Below, piece by piece: positions 6,692-17,811 of a DNA stretch of 64,000 bases; position 1 is the stretch's first letter; each line of letters begins with the position of its first letter. The DNA comes from Eggerthia catenaformis OT 569 = DSM 20559 (GTDB lineage: Bacteria; Bacillota_I; Bacilli_A; Erysipelotrichales; Coprobacillaceae): assembly GCF_000340375.1 (NCBI RefSeq), contig NZ_KB446647.1, forward strand, positions 143,775-207,774, read 5' to 3'. A model generated the notes under the pieces. It saw only the letters and a program-made list of their open reading frames with translations, did no database searches and was not told the DNA's origin. A program made the translations under genes and the position numbers.

Positions 6692-8560
6692 ATGAAAAAC
6701 TTAAATAAAAGACAAATAAAGAATTTAAGAGATATTATCGTATCATTATGTTTCTTTATTGTTTTAGAGATTATTGAACATTTTAATATCTTTTCTATTT
6801 TAGATCACAAGATGCTTTTATTTATATTATATCTTATTCCTTATTTTATAGCCGGTCATCATGTTATTAGAAAGTCATTATTATCAATAAAAAACAGACA
6901 GCCTTTTAATGAATCATTTCTTATGACACTGGCAACTATTGGAGCTTTTATTACGGGAGAGTTTGGGGAAGCTGCTGCTGTTATGCTATTTTATATGACT
7001 GGTGAGTGGTTTCAGGATTATGCTGTTAATAAATCGAGGAATTCTATTACAGAATTGATGGATATTGCACCGGAATATGCGAATGTTGAAATGGATGGAA
7101 AGATAATTGTAGAGGATCCGGAAGATGTTCCATTAGGCAGTGTTATTGTGATTAAGCCGGGAGAAAAAGTGCCGCTTGATGGAATTATTATTGAAGGAGA
7201 TTCTATGATCAATACAAGTGCTTTAACCGGTGAATCAGTTCCTCGGCATATGACATATGGTGAAGAAATTATTTCCGGATGTATTAATGGTGATGGATTA
7301 TTAAAGGCTAAAACAACGAGACTCTATAATGATTCAACGGTTGCTAAGATATTAGAACTGGTTGAGAATGCAGCTGATAAAAAGTCAAAGACAGAAGCCT
7401 TTATTACAAAATTTGCCAGATATTATACTCCGGCAGTTGTTATAGGGGCATTGCTTCTGGCAATTATTCCATCATTAATCACAAGAGATTTTATGACATG
7501 GATGTATCGTGCTTGTACTTTCCTTGTTATTTCATGTCCATGTGCTTTGGTTATTTCTATACCTTTAGCTTTTTTTGGCGGAATAGGAGCTGCCGGTAGA
7601 AATGGAATTTTAGTAAAAGGTAGTAATTATTTAGAAATTATCAATGATACAGATATGATTATCAGTGATAAGACTGGAACTCTTACTAAAGGTGTTTTTA
7701 AAGTAATAGATGTTATAAGTGATAAAGATAAAAATGAAGTGCTTAAATTAGCTGCTCTGGCTGAAAACATGTCTACTCACCCTATAGCTCAAAGTATTAA
7801 GAAAGCTTATCATCAGGATCTTGACTTATCTTTAGTAAGTCATATTGAAAATATCTCAGGAAAAGGTATTTCAGGGATTATAGATGGTCAGGTAATACAT
7901 ATAGGCAATGCTTCCTTTATGAAAGATAATCATATTGCTTTTAGTGAAATTAATAAACCGGGAGCATCTGTGGTTTATCTGTCCTCAGATAATAATTATT
8001 TAGGGGCTATTATTATTTCTGATGAAGTTAAGGATGAAGCAAAACAATCTCTTGATAGTCTTAAGCAGGAAGGTATTAAAAGATTTGTTATGCTGACAGG
8101 TGATCAGTATACATCAGCTGAAGCTGTTGCTAAGAAGCTGGGAATTGATGAGTATTATAGTGAACTGATGCCTCAGGATAAAGTAGAGAAAATAGAAGAG
8201 CTTTTTTATAATCAGACTCATAAGACTGCTTTTATTGGTGACGGTATTAACGATGCACCGGTGCTTACTAGATGTGATGTAGGTATTGCAATGGGATCAA
8301 TGGGCAGTGATGCGGCTATTGAAGCTGCTGATATTGTGATTATGGATGATGATCTTAGAAAACTTCCTTTACTTAAACGGATCGCCAAAAAAACAATTCA
8401 TATTTCATCAGTTAATATTATCTTTGCTTTAGCTGTTAAAGTTTTGACATTATTATTTGGTGCTTTAGGTATTGCTGATATGTGGTGGGCAGTTTTTGCT
8501 GATGTTGGAGTTGCCTTTATCTGTATCTTAAACTCTATGCGTACATTACGTGTTCAGTAA
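6692..8560 (+). CDS. P1B-type zinc/cadmium/lead-exporting ATPase
   Basis: About 622 residues from ATG 6692. A GTG at 6674 overlapping the HMA gene is also possible, and neither has a strong ribosome site, suggesting translational coupling. The P-type landmarks appear in order: TGES (actuator), SCPCALV (the membrane metal site), DKTGTLTKG (phosphorylated Asp), THPIAQSI (HP motif), and GDGINDAPVL (hinge). The last membrane helices carry AVKVL and FADVGVAF, the Lys/Asp pair typical of the ZntA/CadA subgroup rather than copper pumps. There is no N-terminal metal domain; the separate HMA protein upstream supplies one. Located in the cytoplasmic membrane, it exports divalent soft metals under control of the ArsR-like gene. 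Confidence 0.93.
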   Translation: MKNLNKRQIKNLRDIIVSLCFFIVLEIIEHFNIFSILDHKMLLFILYLIPYFIAGHHVIRKSLLSIKNRQPFNESFLMTLATIGAFITGEFGEAAAVMLFYMTGEWFQDYAVNKSRNSITELMDIAPEYANVEMDGKIIVEDPEDVPLGSVIVIKPGEKVPLDGIIIEGDSMINTSALTGESVPRHMTYGEEIISGCINGDGLLKAKTTRLYNDSTVAKILELVENAADKKSKTEAFITKFARYYTPAVVIGALLLAIIPSLITRDFMTWMYRACTFLVISCPCALVISIPLAFFGGIGAAGRNGILVKGSNYLEIINDTDMIISDKTGTLTKGVFKVIDVISDKDKNEVLKLAALAENMSTHPIAQSIKKAYHQDLDLSLVSHIENISGKGISGIIDGQVIHIGNASFMKDNHIAFSEINKPGASVVYLSSDNNYLGAIIISDEVKDEAKQSLDSLKQEGIKRFVMLTGDQYTSAEAVAKKLGIDEYYSELMPQDKVEKIEELFYNQTHKTAFIGDGINDAPVLTRCDVGIAMGSMGSDAAIEAADIVIMDDDLRKLPLLKRIAKKTIHISSVNIIFALAVKVLTLLFGALGIADMWWAVFADVGVAFICILNSMRTLRVQ

Positions 8561-8647
8561 ATAATTATTCTTAACTATTTCCTTTTAAGTTGTGATAAAA
8601 TAAGAATGGTGATAGAAATGTTTAATTATAATAAAGGAATTAAAAAT

Positions 8648-9115
8648 ATGAATGATCTAAGTGAAGGCTATATGATTAAAGAAGATCATCTCTATGCAAT
8701 TGTAGATATTTTGAAGATTAAACAGTTTATTTGTGATTTTCTTGAATTGAATCATAATAAAGAGTTTACGCTAAATTTATCATATGGCTTAAAAACTTAT
8801 CAGTTAACCGGTCTAAATAAGGCCATGCTGGATGCTTTCTTTTCTATGAATAGGGATATTTTAATTCATGATGGAACTGTCAGCTTTTCTCTAAGTACAA
8901 ATCAGGATCATTTTAAGATCAGTAATAATGAATTATATTTCTATTCAGGATATTATGTGAAGAAATATCGCAAATTACTAGAAAAATATCATATTAGAAA
9001 AGTAAATCAGTTAAATTACAAGCCACAGTATATCAGTTCATATTGTTCTAAAGATGGGAACAGTATAATAGATATTATTGAGACATTGAAAATGATAGGA
9101 ATGAAAGAAATATGA
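8648..9115 (+). CDS. Hypothetical protein
   Basis: I do not recognise this family. ATG 8648 is preferred (about 155 residues), because AAAGGA lies 8 bp upstream and a TGATAAAAT -10-like element at 8594-8602 would place the transcript start after the earlier ATG at 8606. The protein is soluble, with no signal peptide or membrane helix and a mix of alpha and beta. Lysine/tyrosine-rich stretches occur around YYVKKYRKLLEKYHIRK. It sits between the metal ATPase and the nitroreductase with its own probable promoter. No function is claimed. Confidence 0.6.
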   Translation: MNDLSEGYMIKEDHLYAIVDILKIKQFICDFLELNHNKEFTLNLSYGLKTYQLTGLNKAMLDAFFSMNRDILIHDGTVSFSLSTNQDHFKISNNELYFYSGYYVKKYRKLLEKYHIRKVNQLNYKPQYISSYCSKDGNSIIDIIETLKMIGMKEI

Positions 9116-9136
9116 TTTTAGCATAGGAGGATAAAA

Positions 9137-9652
9137 ATGAACACATTAGAATCAATAAAAACAAGAAGAAGCATTAGAAGCTTTAAAGAAGATGCAGTTC
9201 CTGATGAATTCATAGAAAAGATTGTAGAGGCAGGTAGCTATGCTGCCAGTGGTAAGGGCAGACAATCACCAATTATTATAGTAGTAGAAAATAAAGATGT
9301 GATTAAAAAGTTTTCGAAGATGAATGCGTCCATTATGGGGGTGAATATTGATCCGTTTTATCAGGCTCCTTTACTGATGATTGTTCTTGCTGATAAAACG
9401 ATTCCTACTCATATCTATGATGGTTCATTAGTAATCGGAAATATGATGTTGGCATGTCATGAGCTTGGCTTAGGATCATGCTGGATTCATCGAGCTAAAG
9501 AAGAATTTGAAACGGCTGAGGGAAAAGAATTCTTAAAAGAAATAGGTATTACCGGAGATTATGAGGGTATTGGACATTTAATTGTCGGTTTTACTGATAA
9601 GCATCCAAATCCTGCTAAACGTAAAGAGAATTATATTTATTATGTTAAATAA
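9137..9652 (+). CDS. Nitroreductase-family flavoprotein
   Basis: A 171-residue protein with an AGGAGG ribosome site. The opening LESIKTRRSIRSFKED is the FMN-phosphate-binding signature of the nitroreductase family, and AGSYAASGKGRQSP is the usual second FMN contact. The C-terminal half has VIGNMMLACHELGLGSCWIHRA. It is on the short side for the family, like other Firmicutes NAD(P)H:FMN enzymes. The substrate is unknown. It overlaps the start of the next gene by 11 bp, so the two are translationally coupled. Confidence 0.9.
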   Translation: MNTLESIKTRRSIRSFKEDAVPDEFIEKIVEAGSYAASGKGRQSPIIIVVENKDVIKKFSKMNASIMGVNIDPFYQAPLLMIVLADKTIPTHIYDGSLVIGNMMLACHELGLGSCWIHRAKEEFETAEGKEFLKEIGITGDYEGIGHLIVGFTDKHPNPAKRKENYIYYVK

Positions 9653-10493
9653 GATCGGTTTTATTGGCACCGGCATTATGGGTACGCCAATAGTAAGAAA
9701 TCTTTTGCAGAAAGGCTTTAATGTGACTGTTTATAATCGTTCTCAGCAAAAAGCCCATCTTTTAGAAAAAGATGGAGCTATATTTGCTGATAGTATTAAA
9801 GCCTGTGTTAAAGATAAAGATGTCGTAATGACTATGGTAGGCTATCCTCAGGATGTTAAAGAAGTCTATGATAAAGTCTTAAAATATGTTGATCATACAC
9901 TTCTTATTGATATGACAACTTCATCACCGGATCTTGCTAAAGCTTTATATGATAAAGCAAAAGAGAAAAACTGTCAGATGCTGGATGCACCGGTAACAGG
10001 TGGTGATATAGGAGCGCAGAAAGGAATGCTGACTATATTATGTGGCGGAGATCAGGATGCCTTTAATAAAGCATATCCTCTTTTTGAAGCAATAGGGTCT
10101 AATATTTATTATTTAGGACCTTGCGGTAATGGACAGCATTGTAAGATGTGTAATCAGATTGCGATTGCCGGAGCATTATCAGGAGCTGTTGAGGCTATTA
10201 GCTATGCAGATAGGATGGGCTTGGATAAAAATCAAGTTATGGAAGCAATATCTGCCGGTGCAGCAGGAAGTTTTCAGTTATCTAATGTTGCAGTAAAGGC
10301 AATATCCGGAGATTTTCAACCTGGCTTTATGATGAAGCATTTTGTCAAAGATATGGGTATTGCTGATGAGGTTGCTTTATCACAAGATTTAAGATTAGAA
10401 ATACTGGAGCATGTTAAGAAAATGTGCATTTCTTTAGATGATCAGGATTTAGGCACACAGTCTCTTCTTAAATATTATGAATCAGTTCGATGA
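9642..10493 (+). CDS. 3-hydroxyisobutyrate / beta-hydroxyacid dehydrogenase family NAD(P)-dependent oxidoreductase
   Basis: About 283 residues from ATG 9642. An upstream start in the same frame lies inside the nitroreductase and is not needed. The Rossmann opening is NKIGFIGTGIMGTPIVRNLL, followed by the substrate-binding DAPVTGGDIGAQKGMLTILCGG and GNGQHCKMCNQI, which includes the catalytic lysine region, GxxGxGxxxKxxxN in the family and here GPCGNGQHCKMCNQ. The family oxidises 3-hydroxyisobutyrate, tartronate semialdehyde, or reduces succinic/glyoxylic semialdehyde; the exact substrate cannot be fixed. Its tail overlaps the tail of the convergent LysR gene by 26 bp. Confidence 0.9.
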   Translation: MLNKIGFIGTGIMGTPIVRNLLQKGFNVTVYNRSQQKAHLLEKDGAIFADSIKACVKDKDVVMTMVGYPQDVKEVYDKVLKYVDHTLLIDMTTSSPDLAKALYDKAKEKNCQMLDAPVTGGDIGAQKGMLTILCGGDQDAFNKAYPLFEAIGSNIYYLGPCGNGQHCKMCNQIAIAGALSGAVEAISYADRMGLDKNQVMEAISAGAAGSFQLSNVAVKAISGDFQPGFMMKHFVKDMGIADEVALSQDLRLEILEHVKKMCISLDDQDLGTQSLLKYYESVR

Positions 10494-11337
10494 ATTTATT
10501 GGCAGCAAGAGGAAGGCTTAAAGAAGATAAATAGGCATAGCCTATCCGTCTGGATGGGATCGGGGGATTGATTTTTAATTCAAAGATACTTTTATTCAGG
10601 CAATCTTCACTAAATTCTTTTATAACACAGGAAATGCCCATTTGATAAGAAGCAAATACTTTTAATAATTCATGAGCACCAAGCTCCATTTCAGGAAGAA
10701 GGCTAATGCCTTCTTTTTTAAAGCATTCATCAACATATTTTCTTGAATTAGATAATGATTCCAGCATGATCAGTTTTTTTTGAGACAATTCTTGATAGCT
10801 ATAGAGATGATTATCTTTTGTACCGGATACAAAGATATCGTGTACTTTAAAACAGGGAATTGAAATGATTTGTTCATCATCAATAGGCATATTTATAAAA
10901 GCCAGATCGATAGATCTGTTTTTTAATAGAGAAATAGTTTCAAAGCTTGTTCCATTGACTACTTTAATATGAACATGAGGATAGAGTTTCTGAAATTTTA
11001 CCAGATACTTCATCAGATAGTTCTGACACAAGGTATCTCCGGTTCCAATCACCAGTTCTCCGCTTTTTAATTCTTTCATATTTGTGAGTTCATTTTCAGC
11101 ACTGCTGATAAGATCTAAGGCACTTTTTATCTTTTCATGCATCATTAAGCCTTCTTTAGTAAGTGATACTCCTTTAGCATGTCTGATAAAAAGAACAGTA
11201 TCCAACTGTTTTTCCAACTGTGTAACAGCCTGAGAAACAGCGGACTGAGTGATATAGAGATGATTGGCAGCTTTTGAAAAAGAGAGAGATGAGGCTGCTT
11301 CATTAAATATTTTATAATGGTCAATTTTAATATTCAT
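10468..11337 (-). CDS. LysR-family transcriptional regulator
   Basis: A 289-residue protein. The winged helix at the N-terminus reads DHYKIFNEAASSLSFSKAA and LYITQSAVSQAVTQLEKQLD, standard LysR. The effector domain follows from about residue 90 (SGELVIGTGDTLC). It is transcribed away from purA, with about 100 bp of very AT-rich DNA between them. Its 3' end overlaps the dehydrogenase gene in convergent orientation. The target is unknown; divergence from purA makes control of the purine genes possible but unproven. Confidence 0.9.
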   Translation of the reverse strand: MNIKIDHYKIFNEAASSLSFSKAANHLYITQSAVSQAVTQLEKQLDTVLFIRHAKGVSLTKEGLMMHEKIKSALDLISSAENELTNMKELKSGELVIGTGDTLCQNYLMKYLVKFQKLYPHVHIKVVNGTSFETISLLKNRSIDLAFINMPIDDEQIISIPCFKVHDIFVSGTKDNHLYSYQELSQKKLIMLESLSNSRKYVDECFKKEGISLLPEMELGAHELLKVFASYQMGISCVIKEFSEDCLNKSIFELKINPPIPSRRIGYAYLSSLSLPLAANKFIELIHNI

Positions 11338-11374
11338 ATTAGTACCTCTTATATTATATATTATATTAATTAAT

Positions 11375-11403
11375 TTTACTTATATCAATCACAGTTTTAT
11401 AAT
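11375..11403 (+). promoter_or_regulatory. Predicted purA promoter
   Basis: TTTACT at 11375-11380 and TATAAT at 11398-11403 have a 17-bp spacer, 31 bp before the purA ATG. No purine riboswitch structure is visible in the short leader. Confidence 0.55.
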
Positions 11404-11422
11404 AATAGTGAAATAAAGATAG

Positions 11423-12703
<1,281 letters not shown>

Positions 12704-12762
12704 AACGTTGAATTCAGTGTGCTGATAGTGTAAGATTTCAAATAGAGAGAAAAGGAGGCACT

Positions 12763-14307
12763 ATGAACAAAGAATTAATAATTGTGATTGACTTTGGCGG
12801 ACAATATAATCAGCTTGTAGCGAGACGAGTAAGAGAGTGTCAGGTTTATTGTGAAATATATTCATACAAAATGAGTGTTGATAAAATCAAAGCGATGAAT
12901 CCTAAAGGAATCATATTAACAGGAGGACCGGATAGCTGTTATGAGGAAGGAGCTGCCACATATTCAAAAAAGTTATTTGAATTAGGTATACCTGTACTTG
13001 GATTGTGTTATGGAGCACAGCTTATGCAACATCTTTTAGGCGGAGAAGTCAAACGTGCTGATTTTAGGGAATATGGAAAAACAGAAGTAGAGTTTGATAC
13101 ATCTTCACCTTTATTAAAAAGATGTTCCGCTCATTCTACTGTATGGATGAGTCATTTTGATTATATTTCAAGACTTGGAGAGGGTTTTAAATCAGTAGCT
13201 CATTCTTCTCATTGTCCGGTTGCTGTTTTTGAATCTGAGAATAAGCCATTATATGGTATACAGTTTCATCCGGAGGTCCTTCATACACAAGAAGGAACAA
13301 AAATGATTAAGAATTTTGTGTTAGATATATGTGGCTGTTCCGGAGATTGGATTATGTCTAACTTTGCTCAGGAGCAGATTAAGCAGATTAGAGAAATAGT
13401 TGGAGATGGCAAGGTTTTATGTGCTCTTTCCGGTGGTGTTGATTCATCAGTAGCGGCGGTATTATTATCTAAAGCTATTGGGAAACAGCTGACTTGTGTT
13501 TTTGTTGATCATGGTTTATTAAGAAAAAATGAAGGTGATGAAGTAGAAGCTGTTTTTGGGGATAAAGGATCTTATGATCTTAATTTTATTAGAGTTAATG
13601 CTCAGGAACGCTATTATAATAAATTAAAAGGTGTGACTGAACCCGAGCGGAAAAGAAAGATTATTGGTGAAGAATTTATTAGGGTTTTTGAAGAAGAAGC
13701 TAAGAAAATAGGAAAGGTAGATTTCTTAGTACAAGGCACTATTTATCCTGATGTTGTTGAATCAGGATTGGGTGGTGAATCAGCAGTTATTAAATCACAT
13801 CATAATGTAGGAGGATTACCTGATTATGTTGATTTTAAAGAGATTATTGAACCTTTAAGAGATCTTTTTAAAGATGAAGTTAGAAAAGTAGGATTAGAAT
13901 TAGGTATTCCGGAGTATCTGGTATTCAGACAGCCTTTCCCTGGACCCGGATTGGGGATTAGGATTATTGGTGAAGTTACTGCTGAAAAAGTAAAGATTGT
14001 ACAGGATGCTGATGCTATTTATAGAGAAGAAATAGCTAATGCCGGCTTAGATAAGTCTATTGGACAGTATTTTGCCGCTCTTACGAATATGCAGTCTGTA
14101 GGTGTTATGGGTGATGAGAGAACTTATGATTATGCGATTGCATTGAGAGCCGTTAATACTATTGATTTTATGACGGCAGAGGCTGCTGATATACCTTTTG
14201 AAGTATTGAATACTGTCATGTCTAGGATTATTAATGAGGTTAGAGGTGTCAATAGAGTTATGTATGATATTACTTCTAAACCGCCTGGAACTATCGAGTT
14301 TGAATAG
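12763..14307 (+). CDS. guaA: GMP synthase (glutamine-hydrolysing)
   Basis: A 514-residue protein. The class I glutamine amidotransferase domain occupies residues 1-190, with the nucleophile in GLCYGAQ (Cys82) and the His/Glu partners in FHPEVLHT. The ATP-pyrophosphatase domain carries the PP-loop [15 protein letters not shown] at about 221-235. The C-terminal dimerisation domain ends IEFE instead of the family's usual IEWE. It aminates XMP to GMP. The last 15 bp are used as an attachment site by the islands that follow. The TGG-to-TTT difference against the two downstream copies suggests the tail was replaced or drifted after integration. Confidence 0.98.
   Translation: MNKELIIVIDFGGQYNQLVARRVRECQVYCEIYSYKMSVDKIKAMNPKGIILTGGPDSCYEEGAATYSKKLFELGIPVLGLCYGAQLMQHLLGGEVKRADFREYGKTEVEFDTSSPLLKRCSAHSTVWMSHFDYISRLGEGFKSVAHSSHCPVAVFESENKPLYGIQFHPEVLHTQEGTKMIKNFVLDICGCSGDWIMSNFAQEQIKQIREIVGDGKVLCALSGGVDSSVAAVLLSKAIGKQLTCVFVDHGLLRKNEGDEVEAVFGDKGSYDLNFIRVNAQERYYNKLKGVTEPERKRKIIGEEFIRVFEEEAKKIGKVDFLVQGTIYPDVVESGLGGESAVIKSHHNVGGLPDYVDFKEIIEPLRDLFKDEVRKVGLELGIPEYLVFRQPFPGPGLGIRIIGEVTAEKVKIVQDADAIYREEIANAGLDKSIGQYFAALTNMQSVGVMGDERTYDYAIALRAVNTIDFMTAEAADIPFEVLNTVMSRIINEVRGVNRVMYDITSKPPGTIEFE
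14292..14306 (+). other. Attachment site copy 1 (3' end of guaA)
   Basis: The 15 bases TATCGAGTTTGAATA at the end of guaA recur with two changes (TGG for TTT) at 29487-29501 and 42516-42530. guaA 3' ends are well-known integration sites for genomic islands. This is read as the left junction of island 1. Confidence 0.7.
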
Positions 14308-14383
14308 CAGAAGCAAATATGTTACTGCTACAAAACAGTTGGAAATAATGAGTTTCAGCGATTTTGATGTAGCAAATTTCTCT

Positions 14384-14460
14384 AAATGATACTATTTTGA
14401 TACTAAAAAGCTGAAATAGTAGGTTCAAAAGGGAGTTGTTGAATTTAGGTGAATTCTTTA
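14384..14460 (+). repeat. Island left-end repeat, copy A
   Basis: This 77-bp stretch matches 42604-42680 at 67 of 77 positions, in the same orientation, and both lie shortly after an attachment-site copy. It probably marks the left end shared by this family of islands. The rest of 14308-14567 shows no gene. Confidence 0.75.
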
Positions 14461-14567
14461 AAGCATTCCATCATTTTGTGTGGTGGGAGGCTTTTGTGGA
14501 AAATAGTGGGTGACAAACTGATGTTTGTGAGTAGTATAAGAGTATTTATTGAACAGGAGATTATATA

Positions 14568-15275
14568 GTGGCTAAAATCATGCTAAATGAAAAACAGAAA
14601 GAACTTGATATAGACCTTTGGATTATTACGATTGTTTCATTCGTAAGTTTAGGGATATTTATGATATTTCAAAAATAAATTTATGGAATTGTAAAAAATG
14701 AAGAATTGCCAATATTATCTCGTGTTTTGTTAGTTGCAATATTTCAGTATGGACTTGCGGGATTTGGAATTACAATTGTTTCTATTTTTAGAAAAGAACA
14801 TTTTTTGTCATATGGTTTAAAGACTGAGGGAATGTTTTTGTCTATCTTGCTTTGTGTTCTGTGCTTTATCCCCAATATAATATTTTCTTATACTCTAGGT
14901 CAGAGCAATAGCTATCTACCGTTTCAGACCGTTTTAACAACAAAAGAAGTTCTGGCAAGTGATTTCCCTATAAATGTAATCGGCATGCTCATTACAGCGA
15001 CTGCTTGGGGATTTTTTGAGGGCTTTAATTATATAGTAATAAGCGAAAAGATAAACAGGCGATACCCCACAAATTCAAAATGGCTTAATTGGGGTGCGAT
15101 TTTTTGTGCTATTATGTGCATTTTAATTCATGGAGCCATCGGAGTAACATTTGAAGGAATAATTGAAATGATTACCGTCTTGATTATTATATATGGGATG
15201 CTTATGGTAAAAGAATTTACAGGTAATGCATGGGGGTGTGTATTTATTTTCATATTTTTATGGAATGCTTTTTAA
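14568..15275 (+). pseudogene. CPBP/CAAX-protease-like membrane protein with an in-frame stop
   Basis: A reading frame starts at GTG 14568 behind CAGGAGA. It runs 36 codons (KELDIDLWIITIVSFVSLG) to a TAA at 14676-14678, then continues in the same frame to 15275 as 200 more codons of a polytopic membrane protein. The conserved segment AWGFFEGFNYIVISEKINRR and the later ILIHGA resemble CPBP-type intramembrane proteins, with the usual EExxxR site degenerate. The TAA makes the full-length product unlikely; a shorter protein from TTG 14706 is possible. Island 2 begins with an intact CPBP gene in the same position, so this is a conserved left-end gene of the island family. Confidence 0.6.
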
Positions 15276-15347
15276 AAAAAACAAAATGAATATACATATC
15301 GTATTTTAAATTCCCAGTTTGCCTAAATCATCGAATAGTGTAAAAAC

Positions 15348-15395
15348 AAAGCACATGACTTTAAGATTGTAAAATCTTTCAGCTATGTGCTTTTT
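15348..15395 (+). terminator. Terminator of the left-end module, island 1
   Basis: AAAGCACAT (15348-15356) pairs with ATGTGCTTT (15385-15393) around an inner AAGATT/AATCTT stem, with a run of T residues. The same element occurs at 30189-30233 in island 2, and a damaged form at about 43165-43205. Because the stem is flanked by A and T runs it may work in both directions. Confidence 0.75.
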
Positions 15396-15490
15396 CTATG
15401 CTTACTTTATAATATCCGGTGGAACCTTAGCGGTTATACCTTTTCTGTAAAATTTTACATTGCTTTCTTCAAAAGGAACATAATCTTTTT

Positions 15491-15949
15491 TCAGACTGTC
15501 AGGTAGTTAGCTTTCCAATCTTGCAAGGCTTCTTTTGTAATTTCGCTATTTTCATATTTTTCTTTCATTTCCTGCCACTGCTCAAGCATATTACGGATTC
15601 TAAGAATAGCTTCACTGCCAAAATAGATACCTGTGGTAGTATATTCAGGATCTTCATCATTTAGAATAACGGGGCGTATTTTAACTTCAATACTGTCATC
15701 CAGCTTAAATAAAAATCGCATTAAGTCATGTTCCGTATAGGGATAATCAGGTTCTTTCAAATACTCTTTGTTTACATGCAGTGCAGTGGAAATATTTTCC
15801 AAGACATCGTCTTTAGGAGTACGAATATCAAGTTCGTACTGTCTTATTCTTACATCATCTAAATGGGTTCTGTCTCCTAATGCCTTTTGAGTAATTCTCC
15901 TTAGTTCACGGAATTTCTTTATCAATTTACCCAAACTCAATTTAAACAC
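15491..15949 (-). CDS. Helix-turn-helix (Cro/CI-type) regulator of the mobile element
   Basis: A 152-residue protein. The N-terminal XRE-type HTH reads LGKLIKKFRELRRITQKALGD through VRIRQYELDIRTPKDDVLE, followed by VNKEYLKEPDYPYTEHDLMRFLF and a C-terminal region typical of regulators found beside Tn916-like integrase modules. It is divergent from the xis-int operon with about 46 bp between, the typical layout of an element repressor. It probably represses excision; its inducing signal is unknown. Confidence 0.8.
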   Translation of the reverse strand: MFKLSLGKLIKKFRELRRITQKALGDRTHLDDVRIRQYELDIRTPKDDVLENISTALHVNKEYLKEPDYPYTEHDLMRFLFKLDDSIEVKIRPVILNDEDPEYTTTGIYFGSEAILRIRNMLEQWQEMKEKYENSEITKEALQDWKANYLTV

Positions 15950-15995
15950 CTCCTTAGAAGCAAATATGTTTCTTAAAAGAAAGGAGGAAAGTACG

Positions 15996-16181
15996 ATGGA
16001 GAAATTATTTCTTACTTCAAATGAAGTTGCCGATTTACTAAATATATCGCAGCAACAAGCTTATAAAATCATCAGAGATATGAATAAGCAGCTTGCTGAA
16101 CACGGCTTTCTTATCCTTAGGGGAAGAATCAACAGGAAATATTTTATGGAACAAATCTACAAAGCGAAGGAGGGAGAATAA
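15996..16181 (+). CDS. xis: Excisionase
   Basis: About 61 residues from ATG 15996, eight bases after AAGGAGGA. The helix-turn-helix FLTSNEVADLLNISQQQAYKIIRDMN and the basic tail LRGRINRKYFMEQIYKAKEG are those of Tn916-type excisionases, which bend DNA and bias the integrase toward excision. Its stop codon overlaps the integrase start (TAATG), so the pair is coupled. Confidence 0.88.
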   Translation: MEKLFLTSNEVADLLNISQQQAYKIIRDMNKQLAEHGFLILRGRINRKYFMEQIYKAKEGE

Positions 16182-17284
16182 TGCCTGCATATAAGGACGA
16201 AAAAAGCGGAAAATGGTTCGCTTCATTCTATTATAAGGATTGGGACGTACAGAGCAGAAAAAAGTTGAAAAGAGGTTTTGAAACGAAGAAGGAGGCAATT
16301 ACTTATGAGAGAAATTTCACGGTAAAGATGTCCAGTTCACTCAATATGCTCTTTGAAGATTATTTTGAACTCTATAAGGCTGATGTTATAGGAACAATAA
16401 GGTTAAATACTTGGATGACTAAAGAACACATGATAAGAACAAAGATTTTGCCGTTTTTCAGCGGTATGAAAATGAGTGAAATTAAGCCGGTTGTAGTAAA
16501 AAAGTGGCATAACGTACTCTTAAACATTGAAAATGCCGAAGGGGAATCCTATAAGCCGACGTATCTTAAATCCATTCACGCCCAGCTTAGCTGCATGTTC
16601 AATCATGCAGTTAAATATTACGGATTAAGGCAAAATCCGTGTAAGGTAACAGGACGAATAGGAAAGCAAAGAAGTGATGAGGAAGTGGAGTTTTGGACGA
16701 AAGAGGAATACCTACAGTTTATAGAAGCTGTTAAGGATAAGGATATTTCATTTTATGCTTTTGAAATTCTATATTGGACAGGTATTCGATTGGGAGAATT
16801 GAGAGCATTAACAAAAGCTGATTTCGACTTTGATAAAAAGACTATGCGAATCAGTAAATCAGCACAGAGAATTAACGGAGAAGAAGTTATTACAGATCCG
16901 AAAACATCGAAAAGTAAAAGAACAATTATGCTTCCGGATTTTTTAATCAGAGAACTTAAAGACCATTTTCTGAAGATTGAATACTTTTTAGAAGATGAGC
17001 AAATTTTTCCTAAATGCAAAACCTATTTCAATAAGGAAATGGAGCGAGGAATAAAAAAGTCGAAAGTTAAGAAAATCAAGCTTCACGCATTGAGACACAG
17101 CCATATATCGCTGCTCATAGAAATGGGCTTTACACCTGTTGATATTGCAGCAAGAACAGGACATGAGAGCATAAAGGTGTTGATGGATTACAGCCATATG
17201 TTCCCAAATAAACAGATGGATATGGCTGATAAATTGGACAAGGAGGGTGAATACAGTGAAAGCACCGAAATTTCCAAGTTATGA
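16181..17284 (+). CDS. int: Tyrosine site-specific integrase
   Basis: A 367-residue Tn916-class integrase. It has an N-terminal arm-binding domain (PAYKDEKSGKWFASFYYKDW), a SAM-like core-binding domain at about residues 60-165, and a catalytic domain. The catalytic residues are the Arg in YWTGIRLGELRAL (near 203), HALRHSHISLL (His-x-x-Arg near 305), the His in ARTGHES, and the nucleophile in KVLMDYSHMFP (near 342). It is apparently intact. The attachment sites at the guaA tail suggest this enzyme targets that 15-bp sequence, although it sits inside the island near its left end and not at the immediate edge. Confidence 0.95.
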   Translation: MPAYKDEKSGKWFASFYYKDWDVQSRKKLKRGFETKKEAITYERNFTVKMSSSLNMLFEDYFELYKADVIGTIRLNTWMTKEHMIRTKILPFFSGMKMSEIKPVVVKKWHNVLLNIENAEGESYKPTYLKSIHAQLSCMFNHAVKYYGLRQNPCKVTGRIGKQRSDEEVEFWTKEEYLQFIEAVKDKDISFYAFEILYWTGIRLGELRALTKADFDFDKKTMRISKSAQRINGEEVITDPKTSKSKRTIMLPDFLIRELKDHFLKIEYFLEDEQIFPKCKTYFNKEMERGIKKSKVKKIKLHALRHSHISLLIEMGFTPVDIAARTGHESIKVLMDYSHMFPNKQMDMADKLDKEGEYSESTEISKL

Positions 17285-17705
17285 TGAGGTGGTTAATCGT
17301 AAAAAGAAAAAGTGCCAAAATTTGATGAGTAAAGAAGAATGGCAAACTTTGGAAGAGGAAAGAAAACAAAAGGAACGAGACAAAGGTAAGCGATTTGCTA
17401 ATCGCAGGAAAAAGGATGTAACCATAGCATTCAGAACAAATCAAAAAGATAGAGAGCTAATTTTCAAAAAGATTTCTATGTCCGGACTTAGTAGGCAAGA
17501 ATATATGACTAATGCAATCCTTAATGCTCCTGTAAAAGTATTCGCAACAAGAAATGTTATTGATAATTGTAAAAATGAGCTAAAGGAAATTCTATCGGAA
17601 CTTAAACGAGTGAAGCAGTACGGAGAATTGGATGCAAGTTATAGGTATGAATTGAAAATGATTACTGAAATAATAGAAGCGGCAATACAAGAAAAAAGCC
17701 TTTAG
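17256..17705 (+). CDS. Small basic protein of the mobile element (ribbon-helix-helix/MobC-like)
   Basis: About 149 residues from GTG 17256, for which GGAGGG at 17242-17247 is the proper ribosome site. It overlaps the integrase end. The N-terminal half is very lysine/arginine rich. The middle has VTIAFRTNQKDRELIFKKISMSGLSRQEYMTNAIL, which resembles the ribbon-helix-helix region of plasmid mobilisation accessory proteins. The rest is a helical tail with KELKEIL-type heptads. A DNA-binding accessory for transfer or replication is likely; the exact role is unknown. Confidence 0.6.
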   Translation: MKAPKFPSYDEVVNRKKKKCQNLMSKEEWQTLEEERKQKERDKGKRFANRRKKDVTIAFRTNQKDRELIFKKISMSGLSRQEYMTNAILNAPVKVFATRNVIDNCKNELKEILSELKRVKQYGELDASYRYELKMITEIIEAAIQEKSL

Positions 17706-17728
17706 CCAAAAGACCAAAGGCAAGATGA

Positions 17729-17781
17729 AAGTACAACTTGGTATTTCATCTCTGACAAGATTATTTTATCAGGTTGTACTT
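17729..17781 (+). repeat. Inverted repeat upstream of the primase gene
   Basis: AAGTACAAC (17729-17737) and GTTGTACTT (17773-17781) form a perfect 9-bp inverted repeat 31 bp before the primase start. It could be an operator or part of a replication origin for the element; nothing decides between them. Confidence 0.4.
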
Positions 17782-17811
17782 CCGTCAGCAACATAAATAT
17801 TAGAGGTTACG